DNA from: Methylorubrum populi
GTDB taxonomy: Bacteria > Pseudomonadota > Alphaproteobacteria > Rhizobiales > Beijerinckiaceae
Direction of reading: 5' to 3'
Length of the DNA stretch: 64,000 nt
Assembly: GCF_002355515.1 (NCBI RefSeq)
Contig: NZ_AP014809.1
Location: forward strand, 2,504,501-2,568,500
Made by a program: the position numbers and the translations under genes. The notes beneath the pieces were generated by a model. It was not told the DNA's origin. It made no database searches and saw nothing but the letters and a program-made list of their open reading frames with translations. How positions within the stretch are numbered: the first letter of the stretch is position 1; every line of letters begins with the position of its first letter. Positions 18,018 through 25,615 of the stretch are shown piece after piece.

Positions 18018-18875
18018 TCAGGCCGGCACCACCGCCACGTTGTCGATGAGCCGCGTGCGGCCGAGATAGGCCGCCACCAGCACCCGCGCCTCGCGCTCGG
18101 CCCGGGCCACGGGCGCCAGCGTCTGCGCGTCGCGCACCTCCAGATATTGCACCGGCCCGAAGCCCGCCGACTCCAGCGCGGCGATGCCCTCCGCGACGAG
18201 CGGAGCCGCCTCGGCGCCGCGGGCGAGGCGACCGGCCATGTCGGCGAGCACCGCGTGCAGGCGCGGCGCGATTTCGCGCTCGCGGGGGTCGAGATAGCGG
18301 TTGCGCGAGGACAGGGCGAGGCCGTCCGCCTCGCGGAGCGTCGGCACGCCCTCGATGGTCACCGCCAGATCGAGGTCGCGGACGACCGAGCGGATCACCT
18401 GCAACTGCTGGAAATCCTTCTCGCCGAACAGGGCCAGATCGGGCCGGACCTGATTGATGAGCTTGGTCACCACGGTGGCGACGCCGGAGAAATGGCCGGG
18501 CCGGACCGCGCCGCACAGGCCCTCCGCCGCCGGGCCGGGCTCGATCCGGGTCGAGAACCCCGTCGGGTACATGGTCTCGACGGAGGGGAGCCACGCCGCG
18601 TCGGTGCCGGCCCGCGAGAGCAGATCGAGGTCGGCCTCGGTGTCGCGCGGATAGCGCGAAAAATCCTCGTTCGGGCCGAACTGAGTCGGGTTCACGAAGA
18701 TGCTGACGACGGCGCGCCGGCCGATCGCCTTGGCATGCGCCACGAGGGCGAGGTGGCCCGCGTGCAGCGCACCCATGGTCGGCACCAGCACGATCCGGTC
18801 GCCGCCCTGCCGCCACGCATCGACCCGCGCGCGCAGGGCCTCAAGATTGTCGAAGCGGAGGGTGGTGTCGGACAT
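18018..18875 (-). CDS. panC: Pantothenate synthetase
   Basis: Joins pantoate and beta-alanine using ATP, giving pantothenate, the precursor of coenzyme A and acyl-carrier prosthetic groups. Nucleotidyltransferase fold with VPTMGALHAGHLALV (HIGH-like, near residue 32), IFVNPTQFGPNEDF, VRPDLALFGEKDFQQLQVI and ALSSRNRYL (KMSKS-equivalent region), all hallmark blocks. About 285 residues, normal length. An ATG 15 bases upstream (18888-18890) is an equally possible start; neither has a clear ribosome-binding site. panB is not adjacent, so it is probably monocistronic. It ends at a hairpin shared with cysI. Confidence 0.94.
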   Translation of the reverse strand: MSDTTLRFDNLEALRARVDAWRQGGDRIVLVPTMGALHAGHLALVAHAKAIGRRAVVSIFVNPTQFGPNEDFSRYPRDTEADLDLLSRAGTDAAWLPSVETMYPTGFSTRIEPGPAAEGLCGAVRPGHFSGVATVVTKLINQVRPDLALFGEKDFQQLQVIRSVVRDLDLAVTIEGVPTLREADGLALSSRNRYLDPREREIAPRLHAVLADMAGRLARGAEAAPLVAEGIAALESAGFGPVQYLEVRDAQTLAPVARAEREARVLVAAYLGRTRLIDNVAVVPA

Positions 18876-18953
18876 CGGGCGGCTCGGCATCGGGAAACAC
18901 GCGCCGCACAGGTAAGCCCCCCGGCCGCGGGACGCCAGCGTTTCACCCCCGGC

Positions 18954-19310
18954 TCAAGGGCAGTAGCGCAGGGGCCGATCGAACGGGTCGTCGTAGCCGA
19001 GGCCGGGGCGGAAGCCGTAATAGCTCGGCTTGCCCAATCCATATTCCGAGCCGACATAGCTCGGATCGTCCGGCGCGTTGGTCGGCACCGGGGCGATGCG
19101 CGGTGCGCAAGCCACGAGGCGTCGCGGCCGAAGCCGGGGCGGCCCGTCGCTCAGGGCATCCCCGTCCCCGCGGGGGAAGAAGCGCGGCGCCGGGAGCGGA
19201 CCGGCGGCAGGACCCGGCTCGAACGGCGGCAGGTCGGCGGCGGCGGCGGACGAGCCGAGGAGACCGACGGCGAGGAGAGCGCCGAGGGCCCGCTGCCAAC
19301 CGCCCGTCAT
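18954..19310 (-). CDS. Small secreted Pro/Tyr-rich protein of unknown function
   Basis: Protein of 118 residues with a Sec signal peptide (GALLAVGLLGSSAAAA, cleavage near residue 23), then a Pro/Gly-rich mature region ending SYYGFRPGLGYDDPFDRPL. No known domain is recognised. The start ATG 19308-19310 is chosen because GGGAGAG lies 7-13 bases upstream; a longer in-frame start at 19355 would place charged residues before the signal. It lies 66 bases downstream of the cupin regulator on the same strand, so the two may be co-transcribed. Low complexity limits any functional guess to a periplasmic or surface-associated protein. Confidence 0.6.
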   Translation of the reverse strand: MTGGWQRALGALLAVGLLGSSAAAADLPPFEPGPAAGPLPAPRFFPRGDGDALSDGPPRLRPRRLVACAPRIAPVPTNAPDDPSYVGSEYGLGKPSYYGFRPGLGYDDPFDRPLRYCP

Positions 19311-19375
19311 CGCATCGCTCTCCCGCTCCCACACCGACGATGCGTCGCAGGTCATGGTGAATGGATCGTTACCGC

Positions 19376-19981
19376 TCACGCCCGCGGATAGACGATGACC
19401 GAGAGATAGGTCATCGGCGTCTTGAGCAGTTTGGCCGGGCCGTGCAGGCCGTTCGAGTCGAACATCAGCGCGTCGCCCGGCTCCAGGTGATAATCCTGGC
19501 CCGAATGGTGATAGATCACCTCGCCGGTCAGCATGTAGATGAATTCCGTGCCGATATGGCGGAAGCTCGTATAGGCCTCGGCCTCGTCCTGCAGGGTGAT
19601 GAGGTAGGGCTCCACCACCACGTCGCCGCGGATGCCGGCGCCGAGCAGCTCGTAGAGATGCCCGACCTTGGTGCCGCGCCGCTCGATCGGCACGCCCTGG
19701 CCGCGCTTCACGTGGCTGCAGTCGCGGGTCTCCTCGAAGGCGGCGAAGAGAGCGGTGATTGGCACGTTGAGGGCCGACGCGATGGCGTTGATCGAGGCCA
19801 GCGAGGGCGAGATCGCGCCGTTCTCGATCTTCGAGATCATGCCCGGCGAGATGCCGGCCGCGCTGCCGAGATCGGCTACCGACAGGTCGCGCTCGCGCCG
19901 CAGCAGGCGCACCTGATGGCCCAGCGCCTTCTCCAGGGGGCGCTCCTCGACGACGGGCGCGTTCGACGCTGTGCTCAGCAT
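19376..19981 (-). CDS. XRE-family regulator with C-terminal cupin domain
   Basis: DNA-binding regulator of 201 residues. Residues 17-75 form a Cro/CI-type helix-turn-helix (LGHQVRLLRRERDLSVADLG, ISPGMISKIENG, SPSLASINAIASALNVPI). The rest is a small cupin barrel with a conserved HIGTEFIYMLTGEV and an EPGDALMFDSNGLHGP block, the usual sensor for a small molecule or metal. PuuR-like members regulate polyamine or amino-acid pathways; the target here is unknown. The start ATG follows AAAGGAGC. A TTTCGCC...GGCGCGAAA inverted repeat (about 19999-20019) just upstream could be an autoregulatory site. Confidence 0.87.
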   Translation of the reverse strand: MLSTASNAPVVEERPLEKALGHQVRLLRRERDLSVADLGSAAGISPGMISKIENGAISPSLASINAIASALNVPITALFAAFEETRDCSHVKRGQGVPIERRGTKVGHLYELLGAGIRGDVVVEPYLITLQDEAEAYTSFRHIGTEFIYMLTGEVIYHHSGQDYHLEPGDALMFDSNGLHGPAKLLKTPMTYLSVIVYPRA

Positions 19982-20191
19982 GGATCCCGGACTGCTCCTT
20001 TCGCCGTTGCGGCGCGAAAACCATTATGACGCAGGATTTCGAGGACGCCACCGGGCACAGTTGTTGAGAATCGTAAGTCGTCGTCGGTCCGACGCCTGAT
20101 CTCGGACGGTGAAAACCGGCAAAGCCAGGGCTCAAGTTGCTGTTCCGGCTCGCATTCGTCCCGATACCGGCGGCTTCAAGAGACGGAAAAA

Positions 20192-20218
20192 GGGACCGGC
20201 GCTGTCCGCGCCGGTCCC
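20192..20218 (-). terminator. Intrinsic terminator of ssb
   Basis: Stem GGGACCGGCGC / GCGCCGGTCCC (11 bp, 5-nt loop) followed on the minus strand by a TTTTT tract. It is 33 bases past the ssb stop and is the clearest rho-independent terminator in the window. Confidence 0.85.
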
Positions 20219-20250
20219 TTCACCGTGCCGTCCGTCGATCCAAAAAAATC

Positions 20251-20808
20251 CTAGAACGGGATGTCGTCGTCGAGGTCGTAGTTCGGCTTGCCGCCACCGC
20301 CGCCGCCACCGCCCGAGGAGGGCCGGCGGTCGCCGCCGCCGGAGCGGCTGGAGCCGTAATCGTCGCGTCCGGCGCCGCGGTCGCCACCCCGGTCGCCGCC
20401 GCGGCTGATCTGGCCGCCGCCCTCGTCGTCGCCCGCGAAGTCGCCGCCGCCACCGCCGCGCCCGTCAAGAATCGTCATCTCGCCGCGGAAGCGCTGCAGC
20501 ACCACCTCGGTGGTGTACTTCTCGGCGCCCGACTGGTCGGTCCACTTCCGCGTCTGGAGCTGGCCCTCGATGTAGACCTTCGAGCCCTTGCGCAGGTACT
20601 GCTCCGCCACGCGGGCAAGGTTCTCGTTGTAGATCACGACCGAGTGCCACTCGGTCTTCTCCTTGCGCTCGCCGGACATCTTGTCCTTCCAGGACTCCGA
20701 CGTCGCGATTCGCAGGTTGACCACGGGATCGCCCGAGGCCAGGCGCCGGGTCTCGGGATCGCGCCCGAGATTGCCGACCAGAATCACCTTGTTGACGCTG
20801 CCCGCCAT
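20251..20808 (-). CDS. ssb: Single-stranded DNA-binding protein
   Basis: Coats single-stranded DNA in replication, recombination and repair, and recruits partners through its acidic tip. The OB-fold covers residues 1-112 ([17 protein letters not shown] at the start, [11 protein letters not shown] in the middle). A long Gly/Arg/Asp-rich linker follows, then the conserved tip DDDIPF. At 185 residues it is typical for alphaproteobacteria. The start ATG has GGAGAGATGAG just upstream. A LexA-type box lies about 145 bases upstream and an intrinsic terminator follows, so it is probably a monocistronic, damage-inducible gene. Confidence 0.97.
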   Translation of the reverse strand: MAGSVNKVILVGNLGRDPETRRLASGDPVVNLRIATSESWKDKMSGERKEKTEWHSVVIYNENLARVAEQYLRKGSKVYIEGQLQTRKWTDQSGAEKYTTEVVLQRFRGEMTILDGRGGGGGDFAGDDEGGGQISRGGDRGGDRGAGRDDYGSSRSGGGDRRPSSGGGGGGGGKPNYDLDDDIPF

Positions 20809-20951
20809 CTCATCTCTCCATCCGGTCCGATCTCACAGGGCATTTCGATACGCCCGCGATGGCGGCGACTCTTGAGCGTGCCGCCCCCTCTGGGCAAGCC
20901 ATCTGCGGCTCTTGTGCACGCTAACCACCGGGTGCTGCGGCCATCGTGAAT

Positions 20952-20966
20952 GTTCTATCTATGTTC
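20952..20966 (-). promoter_or_regulatory. LexA SOS box upstream of ssb
   Basis: GTTC-TATCTAT-GTTC, an exact match to the alphaproteobacterial LexA consensus GTTC-N7-GTTC (GAAC-N7-GAAC on the ssb strand). It lies 144 bases before the ssb start, in the gap after the CurA-like gene. ssb is a known SOS gene in several alphaproteobacteria, so damage induction is inferred. Confidence 0.7.
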
Positions 20967-21012
20967 TAATCGTCCGACAAGCGCGGTCGCGCCCGTCGGA
21001 GCCGAAATTTCG

Positions 21013-22029
21013 TCAGGCCACTTTCACCACGAGCTTGCCGAAATTGGCGCCCTTGAGCATCCCGGCGAAGGCGGCCGGGGCATTCTCCAGGCCCTCCACC
21101 ACGTCCTCGCGCGCCTTGACCCGTCCGGCCCGGAGCCAGCCGCCGACATCCCTCAGGAAGTCGTCCTGCATCGCGGCGAAATCCCAGACGATGAAGCCGC
21201 GCAGGGTCAGGCGCTTGGTGAGGATGGCGCGCATCAGAACCGGGGAGCGGTCGGGGCCGGGGGGCAGTTCGCTCAGATTGTAGCCCGCGACGAGGCCGCA
21301 GACCGGGACCCGCGCGAAGTCGTTGAGCAGCGGCAGCACCGCGTCGAACACGGCGCCGCCGACATTCTCGAAATACACGTCGATCCCCTCGGGGCAGGCA
21401 CGGGCCAGCGCCTCGGGGAAGTCGCCGGCACGGTGATCGACGGCCGCGTCGAAGCCGAGCGTCTCGGTGAGATAGGCGCATTTCTCCGCGCCCCCGGCGA
21501 TGCCGACGGCCCGCGCGCCCTTGATGCGGGCGATTTGGCCGACGAGAGAGCCGACCGGTCCGGCGGCGGCGGCCACCACGACGGTCTCGCCCGGGCGCGG
21601 GCGGCCGATCTCGAGGAGACCGGTATAGGCGGTCATGCCGGGCATGCCGAGGATGCCGAGGAACTGGCTCGGCGGCCCGTCCGCAGGATCCAGACGGCGC
21701 AGATCCCGCCCGTCCGAGATCGCGAATTCTTGCCAGCCGGAGTTGCTCAGCACGAGATCGCCCTCGGCGAAGGCCGGGTTCTCCGAGGCGACCACTTCGC
21801 TCACCGTCTGGCCGACCATGGTCTCGCCGATCTCGACCGGCTTGGCGTAGGACTTTGCCGCGCTCATCCGCCCGCGCATGTAGGGATCGAGGGAGAGCCA
21901 GCGGGTCCGCAGCAGAACCTCCCCCGCCTTGGGGACCGGGGTGCGTCCCTCTTCGAAGCGGAAATGTTCGGGTTTCGGCTCACCGTGCGGGCGCGCGGCC
22001 AGCACGATCCGACGGTTGACGACTGCCAT
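21013..22029 (-). CDS. NADP-dependent zinc-independent oxidoreductase (CurA/MDR family)
   Basis: Medium-chain dehydrogenase/reductase of 338 residues lacking the zinc-binding cysteines of alcohol dehydrogenases. Visible blocks are NRRIVLAARPHGEPK, DPYMRGRM, GMPGMTAYTGLLEIG and the Rossmann motif AAAAGPVGSLVGQIA, characteristic of the CurA/leukotriene-B4 12-hydroxydehydrogenase group. Members reduce alpha,beta-unsaturated aldehydes and ketones with NADPH, often as detoxification of reactive carbonyls. The start ATG 22027-22029 has GGAGCG upstream. Neighbour genes do not narrow the substrate; two other reductases of electrophilic compounds follow within 5 kb. Confidence 0.88.
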   Translation of the reverse strand: MAVVNRRIVLAARPHGEPKPEHFRFEEGRTPVPKAGEVLLRTRWLSLDPYMRGRMSAAKSYAKPVEIGETMVGQTVSEVVASENPAFAEGDLVLSNSGWQEFAISDGRDLRRLDPADGPPSQFLGILGMPGMTAYTGLLEIGRPRPGETVVVAAAAGPVGSLVGQIARIKGARAVGIAGGAEKCAYLTETLGFDAAVDHRAGDFPEALARACPEGIDVYFENVGGAVFDAVLPLLNDFARVPVCGLVAGYNLSELPPGPDRSPVLMRAILTKRLTLRGFIVWDFAAMQDDFLRDVGGWLRAGRVKAREDVVEGLENAPAAFAGMLKGANFGKLVVKVA

Positions 22030-22120
22030 GGAGCGCTCCGGCGTTGTTCAGGACGGAACCGGGCAGATGGGTCGCGCGCTGGTTCCGGCAATGCGAGGCA
22101 GCGATGTGCGGAGATCGGGG

Positions 22121-22528
22121 ATGGGGTGGAGGATGGCGGCCCTGACAATCGGGATGGTGGCATTGGCTGGCCCCTCCGGAGCGGCGGGGACCGATCCGCT
22201 GGCGGTCTACCGCTGGAAGTCGCGGGTGCTGGTGCTGGCCGCGGGCGATGCCGGCGATTCCCGCCTCGCCGTGCAGCGGCAGGCCCTCGCCTCGGCACGG
22301 GCCGGCGCGTCCGAGCGCGACCTCGTCACCGTCGAGGCGGTGGGACAGGGGCCTGACGCGGTGGCCCTGCGGCGCCGTCTCGGCCTTCCGGGCGACGCCT
22401 TCCGGGCCGTCCTCGTCGGCAAGGACGGCGGCGCCAAGCTCACGTCGGAGGAGCCGATTCCGCCCCAGCGCCTGTTCTCGACCATCGATGCCATGCCGAT
22501 GCGGCAGGACGAGGCGAAGCGGCGCTGA
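22121..22528 (+). CDS. DUF4174-domain secreted protein
   Basis: Protein of 135 residues with an N-terminal signal peptide (MAALTIGMVALAGPSGAAG), followed by a DUF4174 domain beginning LAVYRWKSRVLVLAAGD and containing SARAGASERDLV and VLVGKDGGAKLTSEEP. The domain resembles a thioredoxin-like fold without active-site cysteines; no activity is known. The start ATG 22121 follows GGAGATC at a good distance. The gene is transcribed away from the CurA-like gene and ends at a hairpin shared with the convergent glycine-rich gene. Confidence 0.8.
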   Translation: MGWRMAALTIGMVALAGPSGAAGTDPLAVYRWKSRVLVLAAGDAGDSRLAVQRQALASARAGASERDLVTVEAVGQGPDAVALRRRLGLPGDAFRAVLVGKDGGAKLTSEEPIPPQRLFSTIDAMPMRQDEAKRR

Positions 22529-22542
22529 TCCGCCAAAGAGAA

Positions 22543-22560
22543 GGGGCCGCGAGCGGCCCC
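22543..22560. terminator. Bidirectional terminator between convergent genes
   Basis: Perfect stem GGGGCCGC / GCGGCCCC with a 2-nt centre, between the DUF4174 gene and the glycine-rich gene. TTCCTC follows on the plus strand and TTCTCTTT on the minus strand, so it could stop transcripts from both sides. Confidence 0.7.
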
Positions 22561-22585
22561 TTCCTCATCTCCGATGATCGCGTGA

Positions 22586-23122
22586 TCAGTAGCAGCGCTC
22601 GACCAGGACGCGGCGGTAGCCGTAGGGCGTCCAGGTCAGGCGCGGGACGGTGTAGCAGCCGCCGCTGTAATAGGGGTCGTAACCCACGGTCGTGTAGCCG
22701 TAGGGACCACCCCAGCCGCCGTAGCCGTAGGGATAGCCGTAGGCGCCGTAGAGGCTGCCCGCAGCGAGGCCGAGGCCCAGTCCGAGGCCGACGCCGCCCC
22801 AGCCGACACCGCGCCGGTAACCCCAGCCACCACCGCGCCAGCCGCCATAGCCGCCACGCCAGCCGCCGAAGCCGGCTCCGCGGTAGAATCCGCCCCGGCC
22901 CGCGAACCCGCCACCGAAGCGCGGGCCACCGAAGCCGCCGCCCCGGAAGCCGCCGAATCCACCGCCGAAGCGGGGACCGCCGAAACCACCGCCGCGGAAC
23001 CCGCCACCGCCGAAGCCGCCACCATGGAAACCGCCGCCGAAGCCGGGACGGGCATCGGCGGTCGCTGGGATCATCATCAGCGCGCCGGCCATCGCAGCCG
23101 AGGCCAGAACAACCCTTTTCAT
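22586..23122 (-). CDS. Glycine-rich secreted protein with GGGFGG repeats
   Basis: Protein of 178 residues with a signal peptide (MKRVVLASAAMAGALMMIPATADA), then about 90 residues of repeated GGGFGGPRFGGGF-type units, then a hydrophobic Gly/Leu segment (VGLGLGLGLAAGSLYG) and a Tyr/Pro-rich C-terminus with one Cys pair (SGGCYTV and ERCY). Many Methylobacterium and rhizobial genomes carry such envelope or surface proteins of unknown function. ATG 23120-23122 is chosen because GGTGGAGACG precedes it; the longer in-frame start has no such site. It is convergent with the DUF4174 gene. Confidence 0.75.
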   Translation of the reverse strand: MKRVVLASAAMAGALMMIPATADARPGFGGGFHGGGFGGGGFRGGGFGGPRFGGGFGGFRGGGFGGPRFGGGFAGRGGFYRGAGFGGWRGGYGGWRGGGWGYRRGVGWGGVGLGLGLGLAAGSLYGAYGYPYGYGGWGGPYGYTTVGYDPYYSGGCYTVPRLTWTPYGYRRVLVERCY

Positions 23123-23351
23123 CAGATCGTCTCCACCCGAGAGAGAGAACTTCGCCAACCCCCCGTTCGCTGTGAACGCCCGACGGGAAAATTCGGTCCC
23201 TGCGACCTCTGGTCCCGAGACCGTCGCGGCCGGGAGGAGGGCCGATGCGGTCAGGATGCCCGCTTGAATGCTGCCATGCTTTCGCGCGAGGAGGGCACAT
23301 ACGGTCGAGCCTGCGTCCGACAGGCGGCCGCCAGACAGGAACCGCCCGCCC

Positions 23352-24167
23352 GTGACGCGCCGCCTCGCCGTTCTCGTCCCCGCCCTCGTCCCCGCCCTCG
23401 TGCCCGCCCTCGTGCCCGCCGTCTTCGCCGCGCTCGTCGCCGTCCTCGGTCCGCCCGCTGCCGCGCCGGTCCGGGCGCAACCGGCCGCCGCCGCGGCGAA
23501 GGGGCCGTGCCAGGGGGTCGAGTTCGAGGGGCAGCCCTACACCGTCTGCACCGTCGACCTGCGGCGGGAGCGCGTGCGGCTGTTCTGGCTCGGCGCGGAC
23601 GGGCTGCCCTACGGCTCGCTGTCGAGCCTCGCCGATCGGCAGGGCCGGGGCCTGAGCTTCGCCATGAATGCCGGCATGTACGACAAGGGTCAGGCCCCGG
23701 TCGGGCTCTATGTCGAGGACGGGCGCGAGATGAAGAGCGTCTCCACCGCCAACGGGCCGGGCAATTTCCACCTCAAGCCGAACGGCGTCTTCTACGTGAA
23801 GGGCGACCGCGCCGGGGTGCTCGACACCGCCCGCTACCTGCGCGCCAAGCCCGCGCCCAATTTCGCTACGCAGTCGGGGCCGATGCTGGTGGTCGAGGGC
23901 AAGATCCATCCAAAAATCTCGGCGGACGGCCCGAGCCAGAAGATCCGCAACGGCGTCGGCGTGCGCGACGGCGGACGCGTGGCGGTGTTCGCGATTTCGG
24001 AGCGCCCGGTGACCTTCGGCGCCTTCGCCCGCCTGTTCAAGGACAGCCTCGGCTGCCGCAACGCGCTGTTCCTCGACGGCAGCGTGTCGAGTCTCTACGC
24101 GCCGGGCCTCGGCCGGTCCGACCTCAGCCGCCCGCTCGGGCCGCTGGTGGGGGCTGTGGGGAAGTAG
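23352..24167 (+). CDS. DUF2233 (NAGPA-like phosphodiester glycosidase) exported protein
   Basis: About 271 residues. The core from CQGVEFEGQPYTVCTVDLRR through FAMNAGMYDK, GNFHLKPNGVFY, SGPMLVVEGKIHP and the end block NALFLDGSVSSLY is the phosphodiester glycosidase/DUF2233 fold found in periplasmic proteins. Catalysis by family members is poorly described. The start is probably GTG 23352, giving a signal peptide; ATG 23268 would add 28 Arg/Pro-rich residues. The signal peptide is built from four 12-base tandem repeats (23376-23423, VPAL units), which could vary in number. It precedes a palindromic intergenic repeat. Confidence 0.78.
   Translation: MTRRLAVLVPALVPALVPALVPAVFAALVAVLGPPAAAPVRAQPAAAAAKGPCQGVEFEGQPYTVCTVDLRRERVRLFWLGADGLPYGSLSSLADRQGRGLSFAMNAGMYDKGQAPVGLYVEDGREMKSVSTANGPGNFHLKPNGVFYVKGDRAGVLDTARYLRAKPAPNFATQSGPMLVVEGKIHPKISADGPSQKIRNGVGVRDGGRVAVFAISERPVTFGAFARLFKDSLGCRNALFLDGSVSSLYAPGLGRSDLSRPLGPLVGAVGK
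23376..23423 (+). repeat. Four 12-bp tandem repeats in a signal peptide
   Basis: Units GTCCCCGCCCTC, twice, then GTGCCCGCCCTC and GTGCCCGCCGTC encode consecutive VPAL, VPAL, VPAL and VPAV. Expansion or loss would keep the frame but change signal-peptide length. Confidence 0.85.
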
Positions 24168-24184
24168 CGTCTTCCGATCCACGT

Positions 24185-24291
24185 CCTCATCCTCAGGTGC
24201 CGCGAAGCGGCCTCGAAGAAGGCTCCAGGGATCGCAGGGGACCTGGAGGATCCTTCGAGGCTCCGCTCTCGCTCCGCAGCTCGGGATGAGG
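24185..24291. repeat. Palindromic intergenic repeat, copy 1
   Basis: A 107-base imperfect palindrome bounded by CCTCATCC and GGATGAGG, with an inner pair based on CTCGAAG / CTTCGAG and CCAGG / CCTGG. It fills the gap between the DUF2233 gene and the convergent Old Yellow Enzyme gene. It is a diverged relative of the sharper copy at 53618-53726. Both gaps follow stop codons, so a terminator or RNA-stability role is possible. Confidence 0.75.
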
Positions 24292-24313
24292 GTCGAGGCT
24301 CAGAGAGGGGGCG

Positions 24314-25432
24314 TTACCGCTGCCCGAAGGCGGCACTCTTGAACAGGTCCTTGTACTGGTGCGGCTGACTGCGCCAGTACTGCTTCGGCGCCCGCACCTG
24401 CGCCCCGAGTTCGGCCGCGGCGTGCCAGGGCCAGCGGGGATCGTAGAGCATTGCGCGGGCGAGCGAGACCGCATCGGCCTTGCCCTCGGCAAGAATGCTT
24501 TCGGCCTGCCGCGCCTCGGTGATGAGGCCGACGGCGATGGTGGTGAGCCCGGTCTCCGCCTTGATCCGCTCGGCGAAGGGCACCTGATAGCCGGGCCCCA
24601 CGGGGATCTTCTGCGCTGTCGACAGGCCGCCGGTGGAGACGTGGATGGCCGCCGCGCCCCGGCTCTTGAGGGCGCGGGCGAGTTCCAGCGTCTGGTCGAG
24701 GTCCCAGCCCTCCTCGACCCAGTCTGTCGCCGAGACGCGCATCCAGACCGGCTTGCCCGCCGGCACGGCCTCGCGCACCGCCTCGAAGCATTCGAGCGGG
24801 AACCGCATGCGGTTCTCCAGGCTGCCGCCGTACTGGTCGTCTCGGCGGTTGGAGAGCGGCGACAGGAACTGGTGCAGCAGATAGCCGTGGGCGCCGTGCA
24901 GCTCGACCGCATCGATGCCGAGGCGCATGGCGCGCCGCGCCGTGGCGACGAAGCCGTCGCGCACCCGCTTCAGGCCCTCCGCGTCGAGGGCGTGCGGCGG
25001 CACCTCGCCCTGCGCATGGGGAATCGCCGAGGGTGCCTCGGTGAGCCAGCCGTCGGCGGCTTGCGGAGCGATCTGCGCGCCGCCCTCCCAGGGGGCACGG
25101 CTCGACGCCTTGGGGCCGGCATGGTTGATCTGGATCGCCACCGGGATCGGCGCGTAGCCGCGCACCGCGTCGAGCACGCGGGCCAGCGCCCGCTCGGTGG
25201 CATCGTCGTAGAGGCCGAGGTCGCCCGGTGAGATCCGCGCCTCCGGCGAGACCGCCGTCGCCTCCAGGGTGAGGAGGCCGGCGCCCGACTGCGCGAGCTG
25301 GCCGAGATGCATCAGGTGCCAGTCGGTCGCCGCGCCGGCCAGCGCCGAGTACTGACACATCGGCGCGATGATGATGCGGTTTTCGAGCTCCAGGTCGTCC
25401 AGGCGCAGGGGCTCGAACAGGCGGGCGGACAT
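24314..25432 (-). CDS. NADH:flavin oxidoreductase, Old Yellow Enzyme family (YqjM-like)
   Basis: FMN-dependent ene-reductase of 372 residues that reduces activated C=C bonds with NAD(P)H. The N-terminus reads NRIIIAPMCQYSA with Cys26, the cysteine typical of the thermophilic-like/YqjM subgroup. Further marks are HGAHGYLLHQFLSP (substrate His pair), NRRDDQYGGSLENRMRF and the C-terminal AMLYDPRWPWHAA. The start ATG is at 25430-25432. Together with the glutathionyl-hydroquinone reductase and CurA-like genes nearby, detoxification of electrophilic carbonyls or quinones is a plausible setting; they are not one operon. Confidence 0.92.
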   Translation of the reverse strand: MSARLFEPLRLDDLELENRIIIAPMCQYSALAGAATDWHLMHLGQLAQSGAGLLTLEATAVSPEARISPGDLGLYDDATERALARVLDAVRGYAPIPVAIQINHAGPKASSRAPWEGGAQIAPQAADGWLTEAPSAIPHAQGEVPPHALDAEGLKRVRDGFVATARRAMRLGIDAVELHGAHGYLLHQFLSPLSNRRDDQYGGSLENRMRFPLECFEAVREAVPAGKPVWMRVSATDWVEEGWDLDQTLELARALKSRGAAAIHVSTGGLSTAQKIPVGPGYQVPFAERIKAETGLTTIAVGLITEARQAESILAEGKADAVSLARAMLYDPRWPWHAAAELGAQVRAPKQYWRSQPHQYKDLFKSAAFGQR

Positions 25433-25615
25433 CGGCGGGCTCCGGGAGCGGGGTCGGCAACTGGCGGCCTATCTGGGACAGGCGGGTCCCGGCCACCAGC
25501 CCGGAACCGCGCATGGGACACCCGAGATCCCACCACAAGATCCCGGGTGCAGGCTTCCCCCGGCGGCCGGCTCCCCCATCTCACCCCGTGCGCAGCGCGA
25601 TGAGGGCCGTTCGGG

